From assembly GCA_964542435.1 (NCBI GenBank), contig CAZIVE010000035.1, forward strand, positions 1-25,241: DNA of 25,241 nucleotides, in the 5' to 3' direction. Below the pieces are notes generated by a model. The model did no database searches. It was not told the DNA's origin and was given only the letters and a program-made list of their open reading frames with translations. A program made the position numbers and the translations under genes. Shown here piece after piece: positions 8,294 through 15,769 of the stretch (position 1 is its first letter; each line of letters starts with the position of its first letter). The stretch is from CAZIVE01 sp964542435 (GTDB taxonomy: Bacteria > Bacteroidota > Bacteroidia > Bacteroidales > Tannerellaceae).

Positions 8294-8451
8294 GATTCCT
8301 CGTTTTTAGGGTCCGTACTCTGTTCGTTCTCTTGTTCATCGTTCTTGTCTTCTTTGTTCCAGGTCCGGATTCCGAACCAAATGGAAAACAGCAGGCATAC
8401 AATCATTAACAGATATGCAGACCAAATGCCGGGATCTTGAATGCCAAACAT
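8290..8451 (-). CDS. Symporter small accessory protein (53 aa)
   Basis: A tiny gene found by reading the gap between the ACT protein and the symporter. The protein begins MFGIQDPGIWSAYLL, continues with one hydrophobic helix (about residues 9-27) and then FGIRTWNKEDKN, and ends in an acidic tail rich in Asp, Glu and Asn. This matches what I know of the family named symporter small accessory protein: a G-I-x-D-P start, one membrane span and a WNK motif after it, encoded directly before an SSS transporter. Here its stop overlaps the symporter start (ATGA), and it starts 4 bases after the ACT gene stop, so translation is coupled. It probably binds or stabilises the symporter in the membrane; the mechanism is unknown. 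Confidence 0.85.
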   Translation of the reverse strand: MFGIQDPGIWSAYLLMIVCLLFSIWFGIRTWNKEDKNDEQENEQSTDPKNEES

Positions 8452-8455
8452 CTCA

Positions 8456-8881
8456 CTAAAGATTTACAAGGTCGTTTTCATTGATATAACCAAGATTGTT
8501 GCGGCGGATCACTTCACGCGCAGCTTCGCGGTTGTTGGTTCTCAGAATCAGAATGGACTTGCCTTTCAACGAGAAGCAATACATGTACTCAATGGTCAGT
8601 CCAGCCTTTGTGAAGCAAGCGAGTGTGTTGGCAAAGCTTCCGGCCTGCGAGTCGCATGTGATGGCGAGTACGTCGGTCAGATAGGTGTTCACATTATGCT
8701 CCTTGAGGATCGCATTGGCTTTCTGCGGATCGCTTACGATGATGCGGAGGATTCCGAATTCGGATGTATCAGCCACAGTGGCTGCGATGATGCGGATGTT
8801 TTCACTTCCCAGCAGCGTCAGGATGTTGTTCAGTGTGCCGTATTTATTTTCCAGGAAAATAGAAATCTGATTTACTGTCAT
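8456..8881 (-). CDS. Tandem ACT-domain protein
   Basis: A 141-residue protein made of two ACT domains (about 1-68 and 70-141). The first starts MTVNQISIFLENKYGTLNNIL and the second has DSQAGSFANTLACFTKAG; both show the beta-alpha-beta pattern with a turn where small effectors, often amino acids, bind. There is no catalytic domain. Such proteins commonly sit beside phenylacetate-CoA ligase in Bacteroidales and other anaerobes. It lies 45 bases after paaK and 4 bases before the accessory gene. A regulatory role sensing an aromatic or branched amino acid is inferred from the domain type and context. Confidence 0.88.
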   Translation of the reverse strand: MTVNQISIFLENKYGTLNNILTLLGSENIRIIAATVADTSEFGILRIIVSDPQKANAILKEHNVNTYLTDVLAITCDSQAGSFANTLACFTKAGLTIEYMYCFSLKGKSILILRTNNREAAREVIRRNNLGYINENDLVNL

Positions 8882-8926
8882 AGTACTGATGTTTTAAAGT
8901 CGTTTGATCGATGTTATAACAGATCT

Positions 8927-10231
8927 TTAGCAGATCTTTCTCAAGTCTTTCACGCGTACTGCTTTTCCGCCTTCTGCACTTGGAAGAGAGTTCTTCGTTA
9001 CGAACTTCAGCTTCGGTGTGATCAGAAGCTCATCCTTCAGCTGGCGAGTGATCTCCTTACGCAGATTCTCGAGGACAGGATAGTTGTCGGTGAACAGGTC
9101 GTTCAGTTCTACTTCTATCAGCATCTCGTCGTTGTTGTTGATGGTGTCGAGTGTGATGAGGAAGTTGTTGCCCAGCTCCTTGAACTTCATCAGGATCTTT
9201 TCGATCTGAATCGGGAAGATGTTGACGCCCTTCAGGATGATCATGTCGTCACAGCGGCCTCTGAAGCGAGCCAGACGTTTGTGCGTGCGGCCGCAAGGAC
9301 AGTCGCCAGGAAGAATGCATGTGAGGTCGTGTGTGCGGTAACGGATTAGCGGCATGGCTTCACGACGCAGTGTGGTAAGTACAAGTTCGCCGTATTCACC
9401 GTCAGGAACGGGTTCGCCTGTAGCTGGATCCACGATTTCTACTATTTCATAGTCTTCCCAAATGTGAAGACCGTTCTGTTCGGGACATTCGAAGGCAACG
9501 CCCGGTCCGCACATCTCAGACATGCCGAAGGAGTTGTAAGCCTTGATGCCAAAAAGCTGTTCGATGCGCTGGCGCTGCTCTTCGGAATGAGGTTCTGCAC
9601 CGATGAACATACGTTTCAGCTTGGTGTCACGACGAGGATCTACGCCGATCTCATACATCACCTCTGCAAGACGTGTGGCGTAGCTTGGGATGATATGTAC
9701 GGTGGTCGTGCCGAAATCCTGGATGAATTTGATCTGACGTTTCGAGTTGCCGGCGCCTGCGGGGACGGTGAGACAGCCTAATTTTTCGGCTCCGTACTGG
9801 AATCCGAGTCCGCCTGTAAACATTCCGTATCCGCTGGTGTTCTGGAAGACGTCGGTGTCGCGTGTCCCAACCATGAACATGTCGCGAGCCACCTGATTAG
9901 CCCATTCGTCAAGATCCTTGCGGGAGTGGAGCACGACAGTCGGATTGCCCGTGGTGCCGCTGCTGGAGTGGATGCGCACGCAGTCTTTCAATGGGATGGC
10001 GCACATTCCGAACGGGTAGTTGTCGCGCAGATCGTCCTTCGTGGTGAAGGGGAGCTTCTGTAAATCCTGCAATGATTTGACGCAGTCGAACTTCAGTCCT
10101 TTTTCCTTAAAGGATTTCTGATAAAAGGGGATGTTCGATGCTAATTCGAGTGTTTTCTGGAGGCGTTCGAGCTGAAATTGTTCCAACTTCGGACGCGGCA
10201 TGGTTTCAAATTCTTCGTTCCAATATTCCAT
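8927..10231 (-). CDS. paaK: Phenylacetate-CoA ligase (adenylate-forming enzyme)
   Basis: A 434-residue member of the ANL superfamily, full length for PaaK, which activates phenylacetate or related aryl acids to CoA thioesters with ATP. The phosphate-binding loop is SSSGTTGNPTVV (about 89-100). YNSFGMSEMCGPG is the adenylate-binding segment, YRTHDL holds the hinge-region aspartate, and KGVNIFP starts the C-terminal lid region. A zinc-type CPCGRTHKR lies before the lid. In many anaerobes it is paired with indolepyruvate ferredoxin oxidoreductase (iorAB), where it recovers aryl-CoA or makes ATP. Those genes are absent here and an ACT protein plus a transporter follow instead. First gene of the four-gene minus-strand operon. 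Confidence 0.92.
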   Translation of the reverse strand: MEYWNEEFETMPRPKLEQFQLERLQKTLELASNIPFYQKSFKEKGLKFDCVKSLQDLQKLPFTTKDDLRDNYPFGMCAIPLKDCVRIHSSSGTTGNPTVVLHSRKDLDEWANQVARDMFMVGTRDTDVFQNTSGYGMFTGGLGFQYGAEKLGCLTVPAGAGNSKRQIKFIQDFGTTTVHIIPSYATRLAEVMYEIGVDPRRDTKLKRMFIGAEPHSEEQRQRIEQLFGIKAYNSFGMSEMCGPGVAFECPEQNGLHIWEDYEIVEIVDPATGEPVPDGEYGELVLTTLRREAMPLIRYRTHDLTCILPGDCPCGRTHKRLARFRGRCDDMIILKGVNIFPIQIEKILMKFKELGNNFLITLDTINNNDEMLIEVELNDLFTDNYPVLENLRKEITRQLKDELLITPKLKFVTKNSLPSAEGGKAVRVKDLRKIC

Positions 10232-10299
10232 GGTTGTTATGTTGTTTATAAAATGTAATGAATCATCTTTCGTGTAGCTGAAAGGTCAGCTTTTCGCAG

Positions 10300-10307
10300 C
10301 AAATGTA
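10300..10307 (-). promoter_or_regulatory. Candidate -7 element for the paaK operon
   Basis: TACATTTG on the minus strand, 68 bases before the paaK start codon. A second, equally good -7 match (TACGTTTG) lies at 10414-10421. Neither has a TTTG at the 19-base spacing, so the true start point is uncertain. Confidence 0.45.
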
Positions 10308-10413
10308 TCGTTTATTTTGTTTTTATAGCTATTTTCTATCAATTATTTTGCTTTTGAGGTGAATTTATAGATGTTTGATATGTTGAAAGGGTCGAATGCT
10401 TATCTTTTGACAG

Positions 10414-10421
10414 CAAACGTA
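10414..10421 (-). promoter_or_regulatory. Alternative -7 element upstream of paaK
   Basis: TACGTTTG on the minus strand, inside a short inverted repeat (ACAGCA at 10410-10415 and TGCTGT at 10434-10439). It would give a 5' leader of roughly 175 bases. Bases 10422-10576 hold no recognisable gene. Confidence 0.3.
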
Positions 10422-10576
10422 AGGGAAAACGGCTGCTGTTCGTTTAGGAAACTAGTTGACGGCGAATAATGTGGCAGGATGAAATTCCTTTTTGCAGAGA
10501 ATCGTTTGGACTTCAAGAGAATCCATGTATCTCTTTCATCCAAAGATCCAACTTGGTAACAATGGATATTCATGCA

Positions 10577-10980
10577 TTTCACCGGGTGAAACGCACTGCG
10601 AGACCTCTGAAAAATCGTTTCACCAGTGCAGGAAGCTTGCCGAGCACTCGCCAAGCGCCTTCACCAGGTGCAAAGTGCTTCCGGAGTACTCGCCGAGGAC
10701 TTTTCACCCGTTGCAAAGTGCTTTCAGAGTACTCGCCGAGCGCCTTCACCCGTTGCAAAGTGCTTTCAGAGCACTCGCCGAGGACTTTTCACCCATTGTA
10801 AAGTGCTTTCAGAGTACTCGCCAAGCACTTTTCACTCTTGCAGGGACATTCCCGAGTACTCGCCAAGGTGTTTTACCCGGTGCAGAGAACTTGGCGAGGC
10901 CTCTCCAAGGACATTTCACCCATACAGGAAGCTTTCAAAGTATTCGTCAAATGCATTTTACCCATGCATAGAAAAATGCG
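10577..10980. repeat. Non-coding array of about ten 41-43 bp repeats
   Basis: The motif T(C/T)ACC recurs at 10579, 10620, 10661, 10704, 10746, 10789, 10832, 10873, 10916 and 10958, giving spacings of 41, 41, 43, 42, 43, 43, 41, 43 and 42. A typical unit is TTTTCACCCGTTGC, then AAAGTGCTTTCA, then GAGTACTCGCCGAGGAC. The middle units (10661-10831) are the most alike and the outer ones are degenerate. Each unit carries GAGTACTC, a perfect 8-base palindrome, or a one-base variant. The array starts with the perfect palindrome TTTCACC-G-GGTGAAA (10577-10591). One-base length changes break every reading frame, so it is not a protein repeat. It lies between the leu terminator and the paaK promoter region. 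Function unknown. Confidence 0.85.
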
Positions 10981-11022
10981 AGCTGTTGAAGAGGTTGCCG
11001 CATTTCTGGGAGAGTCATTCAT

Positions 11023-11056
11023 AAAAAACGCCGGAACACAAGATTGCATTCCGGCG
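11023..11056 (-). terminator. Rho-independent terminator of the leu operon
   Basis: On the minus strand: CGCCGGAA (11049-11056), a 12-base loop region that extends the stem slightly, TTCCGGCG (11029-11036), then six T residues (11023-11028). The perfect 8-bp GC-rich stem starts 21 bases after the leuB stop codon. Confidence 0.9.
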
Positions 11057-11077
11057 ATTATAGGATTCCGAAGGGAA

Positions 11078-12148
11078 TTATTTCGTTGCGATGTAGTTGG
11101 CTACCCAATCGCCGACTTCGCTGGTGTGGTAAGCTTTGCCACCGTCGCAGATATCTTCGGTGACGACGCCTGCCTTCATGGAAGCATCGACAGCTTCGCG
11201 GATCAGCGCACCTTCAGCAGTGAGATGGAACGCATCTTCAAACATCATAGCAGCACTCAGAATGGTAGCGAGCGGGTTGGCTATGTTTTTGCCTGCAGCC
11301 TGTGGATAAGATCCGTGAATCGGTTCGAACAGTGAAGTGTGCAGTCCGACAGATGCGGAGGGAAGCATGCCGAGTGAGCCGGTGATAACCGAAGCTTCAT
11401 CGGTTAGAATGTCACCGAACATGTTTTCTGTGACGATTACATCGAAACTCTTGGGCCATTGCACGAGGCGCATGGCTGCATTGTCCACGAAGATATATTC
11501 AGTCTGCACGTCCGGATGTTTGGCGGCGATCTCCTGAGCTATCTGGCGCCACATGCGGGAAGTGGCGAGGATGTTTGCCTTGTCAACCACCGTGACCTTC
11601 TTCTTGCGTTTCTCAGCCAGATTGAAGGCGAGGTTGACGATGCGTTCGATCTCTTCGCGGCTATAGATGCAGGTGTCATAAGCCACATTGCCATCTTCGC
11701 TTCGTCCTTGAGGACGTCCGAAATAAAGTCCGCCGGTAAGCTCGCGGATGCAGATGAAATCTACACCTTCCACCAGTTCTCTCTTCAGCGGAGACTTGTC
11801 GAGCAGGGAAGGAAATGCCTTTGCGGGACGAATGTTGGCGAAGAGTCCGAGTTTCTTACGGATAGCCAGCAATCCCTGTTCGGGACGTACTTTTTGTGCC
11901 GGATTGTTGTCATATTTGGGATCACCTACGGCACCGAAGAGTACGGCGTCGCTTTCCATGCACAGCTGGTGTGTCTTTTCTGGATAGGGATCGCCCACAG
12001 CATCGATGGCGCAAGCGCCGACAAGTGCTGTTTCATAACTCAGTTCGTGTCCGAATTTCTTACTGATGGCCTTGACGGATTTCATGGCCTGATCCATAAT
12101 CTCGGGACCGATACCGTCGCCGGGAAGTACTGCAATTTTCAGTTTCAT
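11078..12148 (-). CDS. leuB: 3-isopropylmalate dehydrogenase
   Basis: An NAD-dependent decarboxylating dehydrogenase of 356 residues, the standard LeuB length, converting 3-isopropylmalate to 2-oxoisocaproate. The start MKLKIAVLPGDGIGPEIM is the family N-terminus. RELTGGLYFGRPQGR (around 136-150) binds substrate, VDKANILATSRMWR follows, NMFGDILTDEAS carries the metal-binding aspartates, and EPIHGSYPQAAGKNIANP forms the NAD site. As last gene of the operon it follows cimA by 49 bases. With CimA in the same operon it probably also oxidises 3-methylmalate to 2-oxobutyrate for isoleucine, as LeuB does in other citramalate-pathway organisms. Confidence 0.96.
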   Translation of the reverse strand: MKLKIAVLPGDGIGPEIMDQAMKSVKAISKKFGHELSYETALVGACAIDAVGDPYPEKTHQLCMESDAVLFGAVGDPKYDNNPAQKVRPEQGLLAIRKKLGLFANIRPAKAFPSLLDKSPLKRELVEGVDFICIRELTGGLYFGRPQGRSEDGNVAYDTCIYSREEIERIVNLAFNLAEKRKKKVTVVDKANILATSRMWRQIAQEIAAKHPDVQTEYIFVDNAAMRLVQWPKSFDVIVTENMFGDILTDEASVITGSLGMLPSASVGLHTSLFEPIHGSYPQAAGKNIANPLATILSAAMMFEDAFHLTAEGALIREAVDASMKAGVVTEDICDGGKAYHTSEVGDWVANYIATK

Positions 12149-12197
12149 ATCTTTCTTTTCATTAAATGTCTTTGCGAATATACGCTATAATTAGGAA

Positions 12198-13712
12198 TCA
12201 CTGTTCAATTTTGTTGAGCATCTTGAGTGTCGCCTTTATGGCAGCTTCCGTCTGGTCTGCATCGAGGCCTTGCGTCTTGAAGTTCACACCGGCGAAGTTC
12301 CAGCTGATGACCGTCTGTACGAAGGCGTCGGTACGGCCTCCGGGCGGAATGGAAACAGCATAATTGGTAAGCATCGGGAAGGGCTTGCCGAGATCGGCGT
12401 AAATCCTGCGAAGGGCACGCACGAAGGCGTCATATTGTCCGTCGCCGCTAGCCGACTGCTCGTAGGCTTCGTCTGCAATCTCGATCTTGATAGTAGCGAC
12501 AGGCTTGAGGCCTTGTGCCAGTGAAAGAGAATAGTTGAGCAGACGGATCTTCTGGTTTTCCTGCATATTGTCGTGATGCAGCACATCGCTAACGATGTAG
12601 GGAAGATCTTCTTGCGTTACTACTTCCTTCTTGTCGCCCAGTTCAATGATGCGTTCGGTGACCTTCTTCATCGATTCTTCGTCGAGATCGATGCCGAGCG
12701 CTTCAAGGTTGCGGCGTATGTTGGCTTTTCCGGAAGTTTTGCCCAGTGCATATTCACGTATGCGGCCGAAACGTTCGGGCAGAAGCGCATTGCTGTAGAG
12801 ATGATTTTTGCTGTCGCCGTCGGCATGGACGCCCGCACATTGTGTGAAGACCGATTCGCCGATGATAGGTTTGTTGGGCGGGATGCGGATCCCGGAATAG
12901 GTCTCAACCAGTTTGCTGACGTGGTTGATCTTTTCTTCCTTGAGGCTCGTCTCTTCACCTAGCTGATCCTTGATGACAGCAATGACGCTGCTTAAGGGAG
13001 CATTGCCGGCGCGTTCACCGAGACCGTTGACCGTGGCATGGATGCATTTGATGCCTGCTTTGATGGCTGCAAAGGTGTTGGCCACAGCCAGGTCGTAATC
13101 ATTATGGGGATGAAAATCGAACTGAAGCGTAGGATAACGTTCGATCATCATCTTGCAATAATGGTAGGTGCTGTCGGGATTGAGCACGCCGAGCGTGTCG
13201 GGCAGCATGAAATGCTTCACGGGCATATCCTTCAGTGCGTCCATAAATTGGAACACATAGTCGGGCGATTGCGAGATGCCGTTCGACCAGTCTTCGAGGT
13301 AGAGGTTCACGTCGATATGGCGCTCTTCTGCTTTTCGGAGGATGTTGGTGATGTCCGCAATGTGCTCTTCGGGTGTCTTGTGGAGTTGTCCGGAAAGGTG
13401 CTTGATCGAACTCTTGCATAACAGATTGTCCACGCGGCATCCAGCGGACTCTATCCAGTTGAGCGAGACCTCATCGTCCACGAAACCGAGTACCTCCAGC
13501 TGGTTGAGATGCCCTGCTTTCTGAGCCCACGCAGCTATTTTCTTGACAGCCTCAAACTCTCCGTCGGAAACGCGCGCCGAAGCAATTTCGATGCGATTCA
13601 CTCCAAGATCGTTGAGTAGAGCTTGCGTGATGCTTAGTTTTTCGTGAGCGGCGAAGGAGACGCCTGAGGTCTGTTCGCCATCGCGTAAGGTAGTATCTAC
13701 AATTTCTATCAT
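12198..13712 (-). CDS. cimA: Citramalate synthase (Leptospira CimA type)
   Basis: A 504-residue HMGL-like condensing enzyme with a C-terminal LeuA regulatory domain, distinct from the leuA at the operon start. It follows the Leptospira interrogans citramalate synthase closely as I recall that sequence (IEIASARVS, LEVLGFVDD, YLEDWSNG, DTLGVL, VFTQCAGVHADGDSKN, ERFGRIREYALGK, RIPPGGRTDA). The pyruvate-pocket residues described for the Leptospira enzyme (Arg16, Asp17, Leu81, Leu104, Tyr144) correspond at a constant offset of six to Arg10, Asp11, Leu75, Leu98 and Tyr138. The metal site HPHND is present. Expected reaction: pyruvate plus acetyl-CoA to (R)-citramalate, the first step of threonine-independent isoleucine synthesis. 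Often annotated simply as a second 2-isopropylmalate synthase. Confidence 0.8.
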   Translation of the reverse strand: MIEIVDTTLRDGEQTSGVSFAAHEKLSITQALLNDLGVNRIEIASARVSDGEFEAVKKIAAWAQKAGHLNQLEVLGFVDDEVSLNWIESAGCRVDNLLCKSSIKHLSGQLHKTPEEHIADITNILRKAEERHIDVNLYLEDWSNGISQSPDYVFQFMDALKDMPVKHFMLPDTLGVLNPDSTYHYCKMMIERYPTLQFDFHPHNDYDLAVANTFAAIKAGIKCIHATVNGLGERAGNAPLSSVIAVIKDQLGEETSLKEEKINHVSKLVETYSGIRIPPNKPIIGESVFTQCAGVHADGDSKNHLYSNALLPERFGRIREYALGKTSGKANIRRNLEALGIDLDEESMKKVTERIIELGDKKEVVTQEDLPYIVSDVLHHDNMQENQKIRLLNYSLSLAQGLKPVATIKIEIADEAYEQSASGDGQYDAFVRALRRIYADLGKPFPMLTNYAVSIPPGGRTDAFVQTVISWNFAGVNFKTQGLDADQTEAAIKATLKMLNKIEQ

Positions 13713-13745
13713 AACTTCATTTATTTATCTCTCGTTGTGTATCAC

Positions 13746-14342
13746 TTATTCTCCGGTACGTTTCTTCTCGAACTGCTCTATCTTTTCCTTGTTGGCTAAC
13801 AGGAAATCGATGTCGTCACGTCCGTTGATGAGGTTGTCCTTTTTGTAGGAATTGATGTCGAAATGTTCGGAACGGTGCGTTGCATTGTTGGTGATGGTCT
13901 GAGACGGCAGATCGATGGTAAGCGTGGAGGCAGGGTTTTCGGTGACTGTCTTCAGAATCTCGTTTAGAAATTCCGGCGAGACGACAACAGGCAGCAGACC
14001 GTTGTTCATGGAATTGTTCTTGAAGATATCGGCAAAAAAGCTGCTGACGATGACCTTGAATCCGTAGCCGACCAATGCCCACGCGGCATGTTCGCGGCTC
14101 GATCCGCTTCCGAAGTTCTTTCCTGCCACGAGGATCTGTCCGTAGTAGGTGCCTTTGTTGAGTACAAAGTCCGGATTGAGTTTGCCGTCCTTGCCATAAC
14201 GCCAGTCGCGGAATAGGTTGTCGCCGAATCCTTCGCGTGTGGTGGCTTTAAGGAATCGTGCCGGAATGATCTGGTCTGTGTCGATGTTTTCCAAAGGAAG
14301 CGGGACACAGGTGGATGTTAATATTTCGAATTTCTCTTTCAT
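13746..14342 (-). CDS. leuD: 3-isopropylmalate dehydratase small subunit
   Basis: The 198-residue swivel-domain partner of LeuC in isopropylmalate isomerase. Characteristic segments are PLPLENIDTDQIIPARFLK near the N-terminus, NFGSGSSREHAAWALVGYG (about 76-94) and SSFFADIFKNNSMNNGLLPV (about 100-119), which supply substrate-binding residues. The length is normal. It begins 26 bases after leuC and is followed 33 bases later by cimA. With LeuC it isomerises 2- to 3-isopropylmalate and, given the neighbouring citramalate synthase, probably citramalate to 3-methylmalate too. Confidence 0.96.
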   Translation of the reverse strand: MKEKFEILTSTCVPLPLENIDTDQIIPARFLKATTREGFGDNLFRDWRYGKDGKLNPDFVLNKGTYYGQILVAGKNFGSGSSREHAAWALVGYGFKVIVSSFFADIFKNNSMNNGLLPVVVSPEFLNEILKTVTENPASTLTIDLPSQTITNNATHRSEHFDINSYKKDNLINGRDDIDFLLANKEKIEQFEKKRTGE

Positions 14343-14368
14343 CTCAATTTCTGTTTTTAGATTGGTGA

Positions 14369-15766
14369 TTATAATAATGTGCGAGGATCGGTGATCTTAC
14401 CGGTGATGGCAGCTGCAGCAGCGACGAGCGGTCCGACAAGAATGGTACGTGCTCCTTGTCCTTGGCGTCCTTCGAAGTTACGGTTGCTGGTAGATACGCT
14501 GTATTTTCCAGCAGGAACTTTGTCATCGTTCATGGCCAGACAAGCGGAACATCCGGGCTGTCTCAGTTCAAAGCCTGCTTCGTTGAGGATCTTGTCGATG
14601 CCTTCAGCCACAATCTGTCGTTGTACCATCCAGCTTCCGGGGACGATCCAAGCGGTTACGGAGTCTGCTTTCTTCTTCCCCTTCACGATGGAAGCAAAAG
14701 CACGGAAGTCCTCGATGCGTCCGTTGGTACAGCTTCCGAGGAAGACATAATCAACGGGTTTGCCGATCATCTTCTCGCCGGCTTTGAAGCCCATGTAGTC
14801 GAGGGATTTTTTGTAAGAGATACGGCCTGATTCGGGAACGCTCTCGAGAGTCGGTATGGTGCCTGTGATGGCCATTCCCATTCCCGGATTCGTTCCGTAG
14901 GTGACCATCGGTTCAATATCTTCGGCATGGAAGAGAATTTCTTTATCGAAATGGGCATCAGGATCGCTGTTGAGCTGTTTCCATTCGTTGAGTTTCTTTT
15001 TCCACTCGTCACCTCTCGGAGCGAACTCACGGTCCTTGAGATAGGCGAAGGTCACTTCGTCCGGAGCAATCATTCCGCCACGCGCACCCATCTCAATGGA
15101 GAGGTTGCAGATGGTGAGGCGTTCTTCCATCGTGGTATGGCGGATTGCACTGCCGGCATATTCCACGAAATAGCCTGTTGCGCCGCCTGTCGTCATCTTG
15201 CTGATGATGTAGAGGGCGATATCCTTGGCTGTCACGCCTGGCTTCCTTTCGCCATCGATGGTGATGCGCATCGTCTTCGGTTTTCGTTGTGTGAGACATT
15301 GTGTGGCAAGCACCATCTCCACTTCACTAGTCCCGATGCCGAACGCCACACAACCCATAGCTCCGTGCGTGGAGGTGTGTGAGTCGCCGCAGACGATGGT
15401 CATTCCAGGCTGTGTCAGTCCCTCTTCCGGGCCGACCACATGTACGATGCCGTTCTTCGGATGCATCAAGCCATAGCAGGTCAGTCCGAATTCTTTGGCA
15501 TTCGCCATCAAGGTGTCCACTTGCTTCTTGGAAACGGGATCCTTGATAGGTTGATCCTGATGCAGCGTAGGAATGTTATGGTCCGGTACGCAGGTGATCT
15601 GTTTCGGACGGAACGGTTTCAGTCCGCGTGCACGTAGTCCGGCAAAAGCCTGGGGACTGGTCACTTCGTGGCAGTAAAGGCGGTCGATATACAGTTGTAT
15701 GGTGCCGTCGGAAAGCGTGTCGACAACATGCTTTTCCCAAATCTTATCAAATAATGTCTTGCTCAT
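14369..15766 (-). CDS. leuC: 3-isopropylmalate dehydratase large subunit
   Basis: A 465-residue aconitase-family protein carrying a [4Fe-4S] cluster. The three cluster cysteines are visible as Cys347 in LGSCTNGR and Cys406 and Cys409 in PGCSACLAMN. CGDSHTSTHGAMG (about 126-138) and PDHNIPT (about 61-67) are further family hallmarks. It follows leuA with only 3 bases between stop and start, implying coupled translation, and precedes its partner leuD. Cytoplasmic. Full length with no disruption. Confidence 0.97.
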   Translation of the reverse strand: MSKTLFDKIWEKHVVDTLSDGTIQLYIDRLYCHEVTSPQAFAGLRARGLKPFRPKQITCVPDHNIPTLHQDQPIKDPVSKKQVDTLMANAKEFGLTCYGLMHPKNGIVHVVGPEEGLTQPGMTIVCGDSHTSTHGAMGCVAFGIGTSEVEMVLATQCLTQRKPKTMRITIDGERKPGVTAKDIALYIISKMTTGGATGYFVEYAGSAIRHTTMEERLTICNLSIEMGARGGMIAPDEVTFAYLKDREFAPRGDEWKKKLNEWKQLNSDPDAHFDKEILFHAEDIEPMVTYGTNPGMGMAITGTIPTLESVPESGRISYKKSLDYMGFKAGEKMIGKPVDYVFLGSCTNGRIEDFRAFASIVKGKKKADSVTAWIVPGSWMVQRQIVAEGIDKILNEAGFELRQPGCSACLAMNDDKVPAGKYSVSTSNRNFEGRQGQGARTILVGPLVAAAAAITGKITDPRTLL

Positions 15767-15769
15767 GTC

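Noticed and set aside
8441..9349. A 302-residue plus-strand frame
   Set aside because: Antisense to the ACT protein and PaaK genes, which have full family motifs; the frame itself has none.
10469..11024. Three overlapping plus-strand open frames with repeated Ser-Pro-Cys-rich peptides across the 42-bp array
   Set aside because: All three frames are open only because the unit is close to 42 bases. Spacings of 41 and 43 throw the repeat out of frame, there is no ribosome binding site, and the peptides resemble no known domain.
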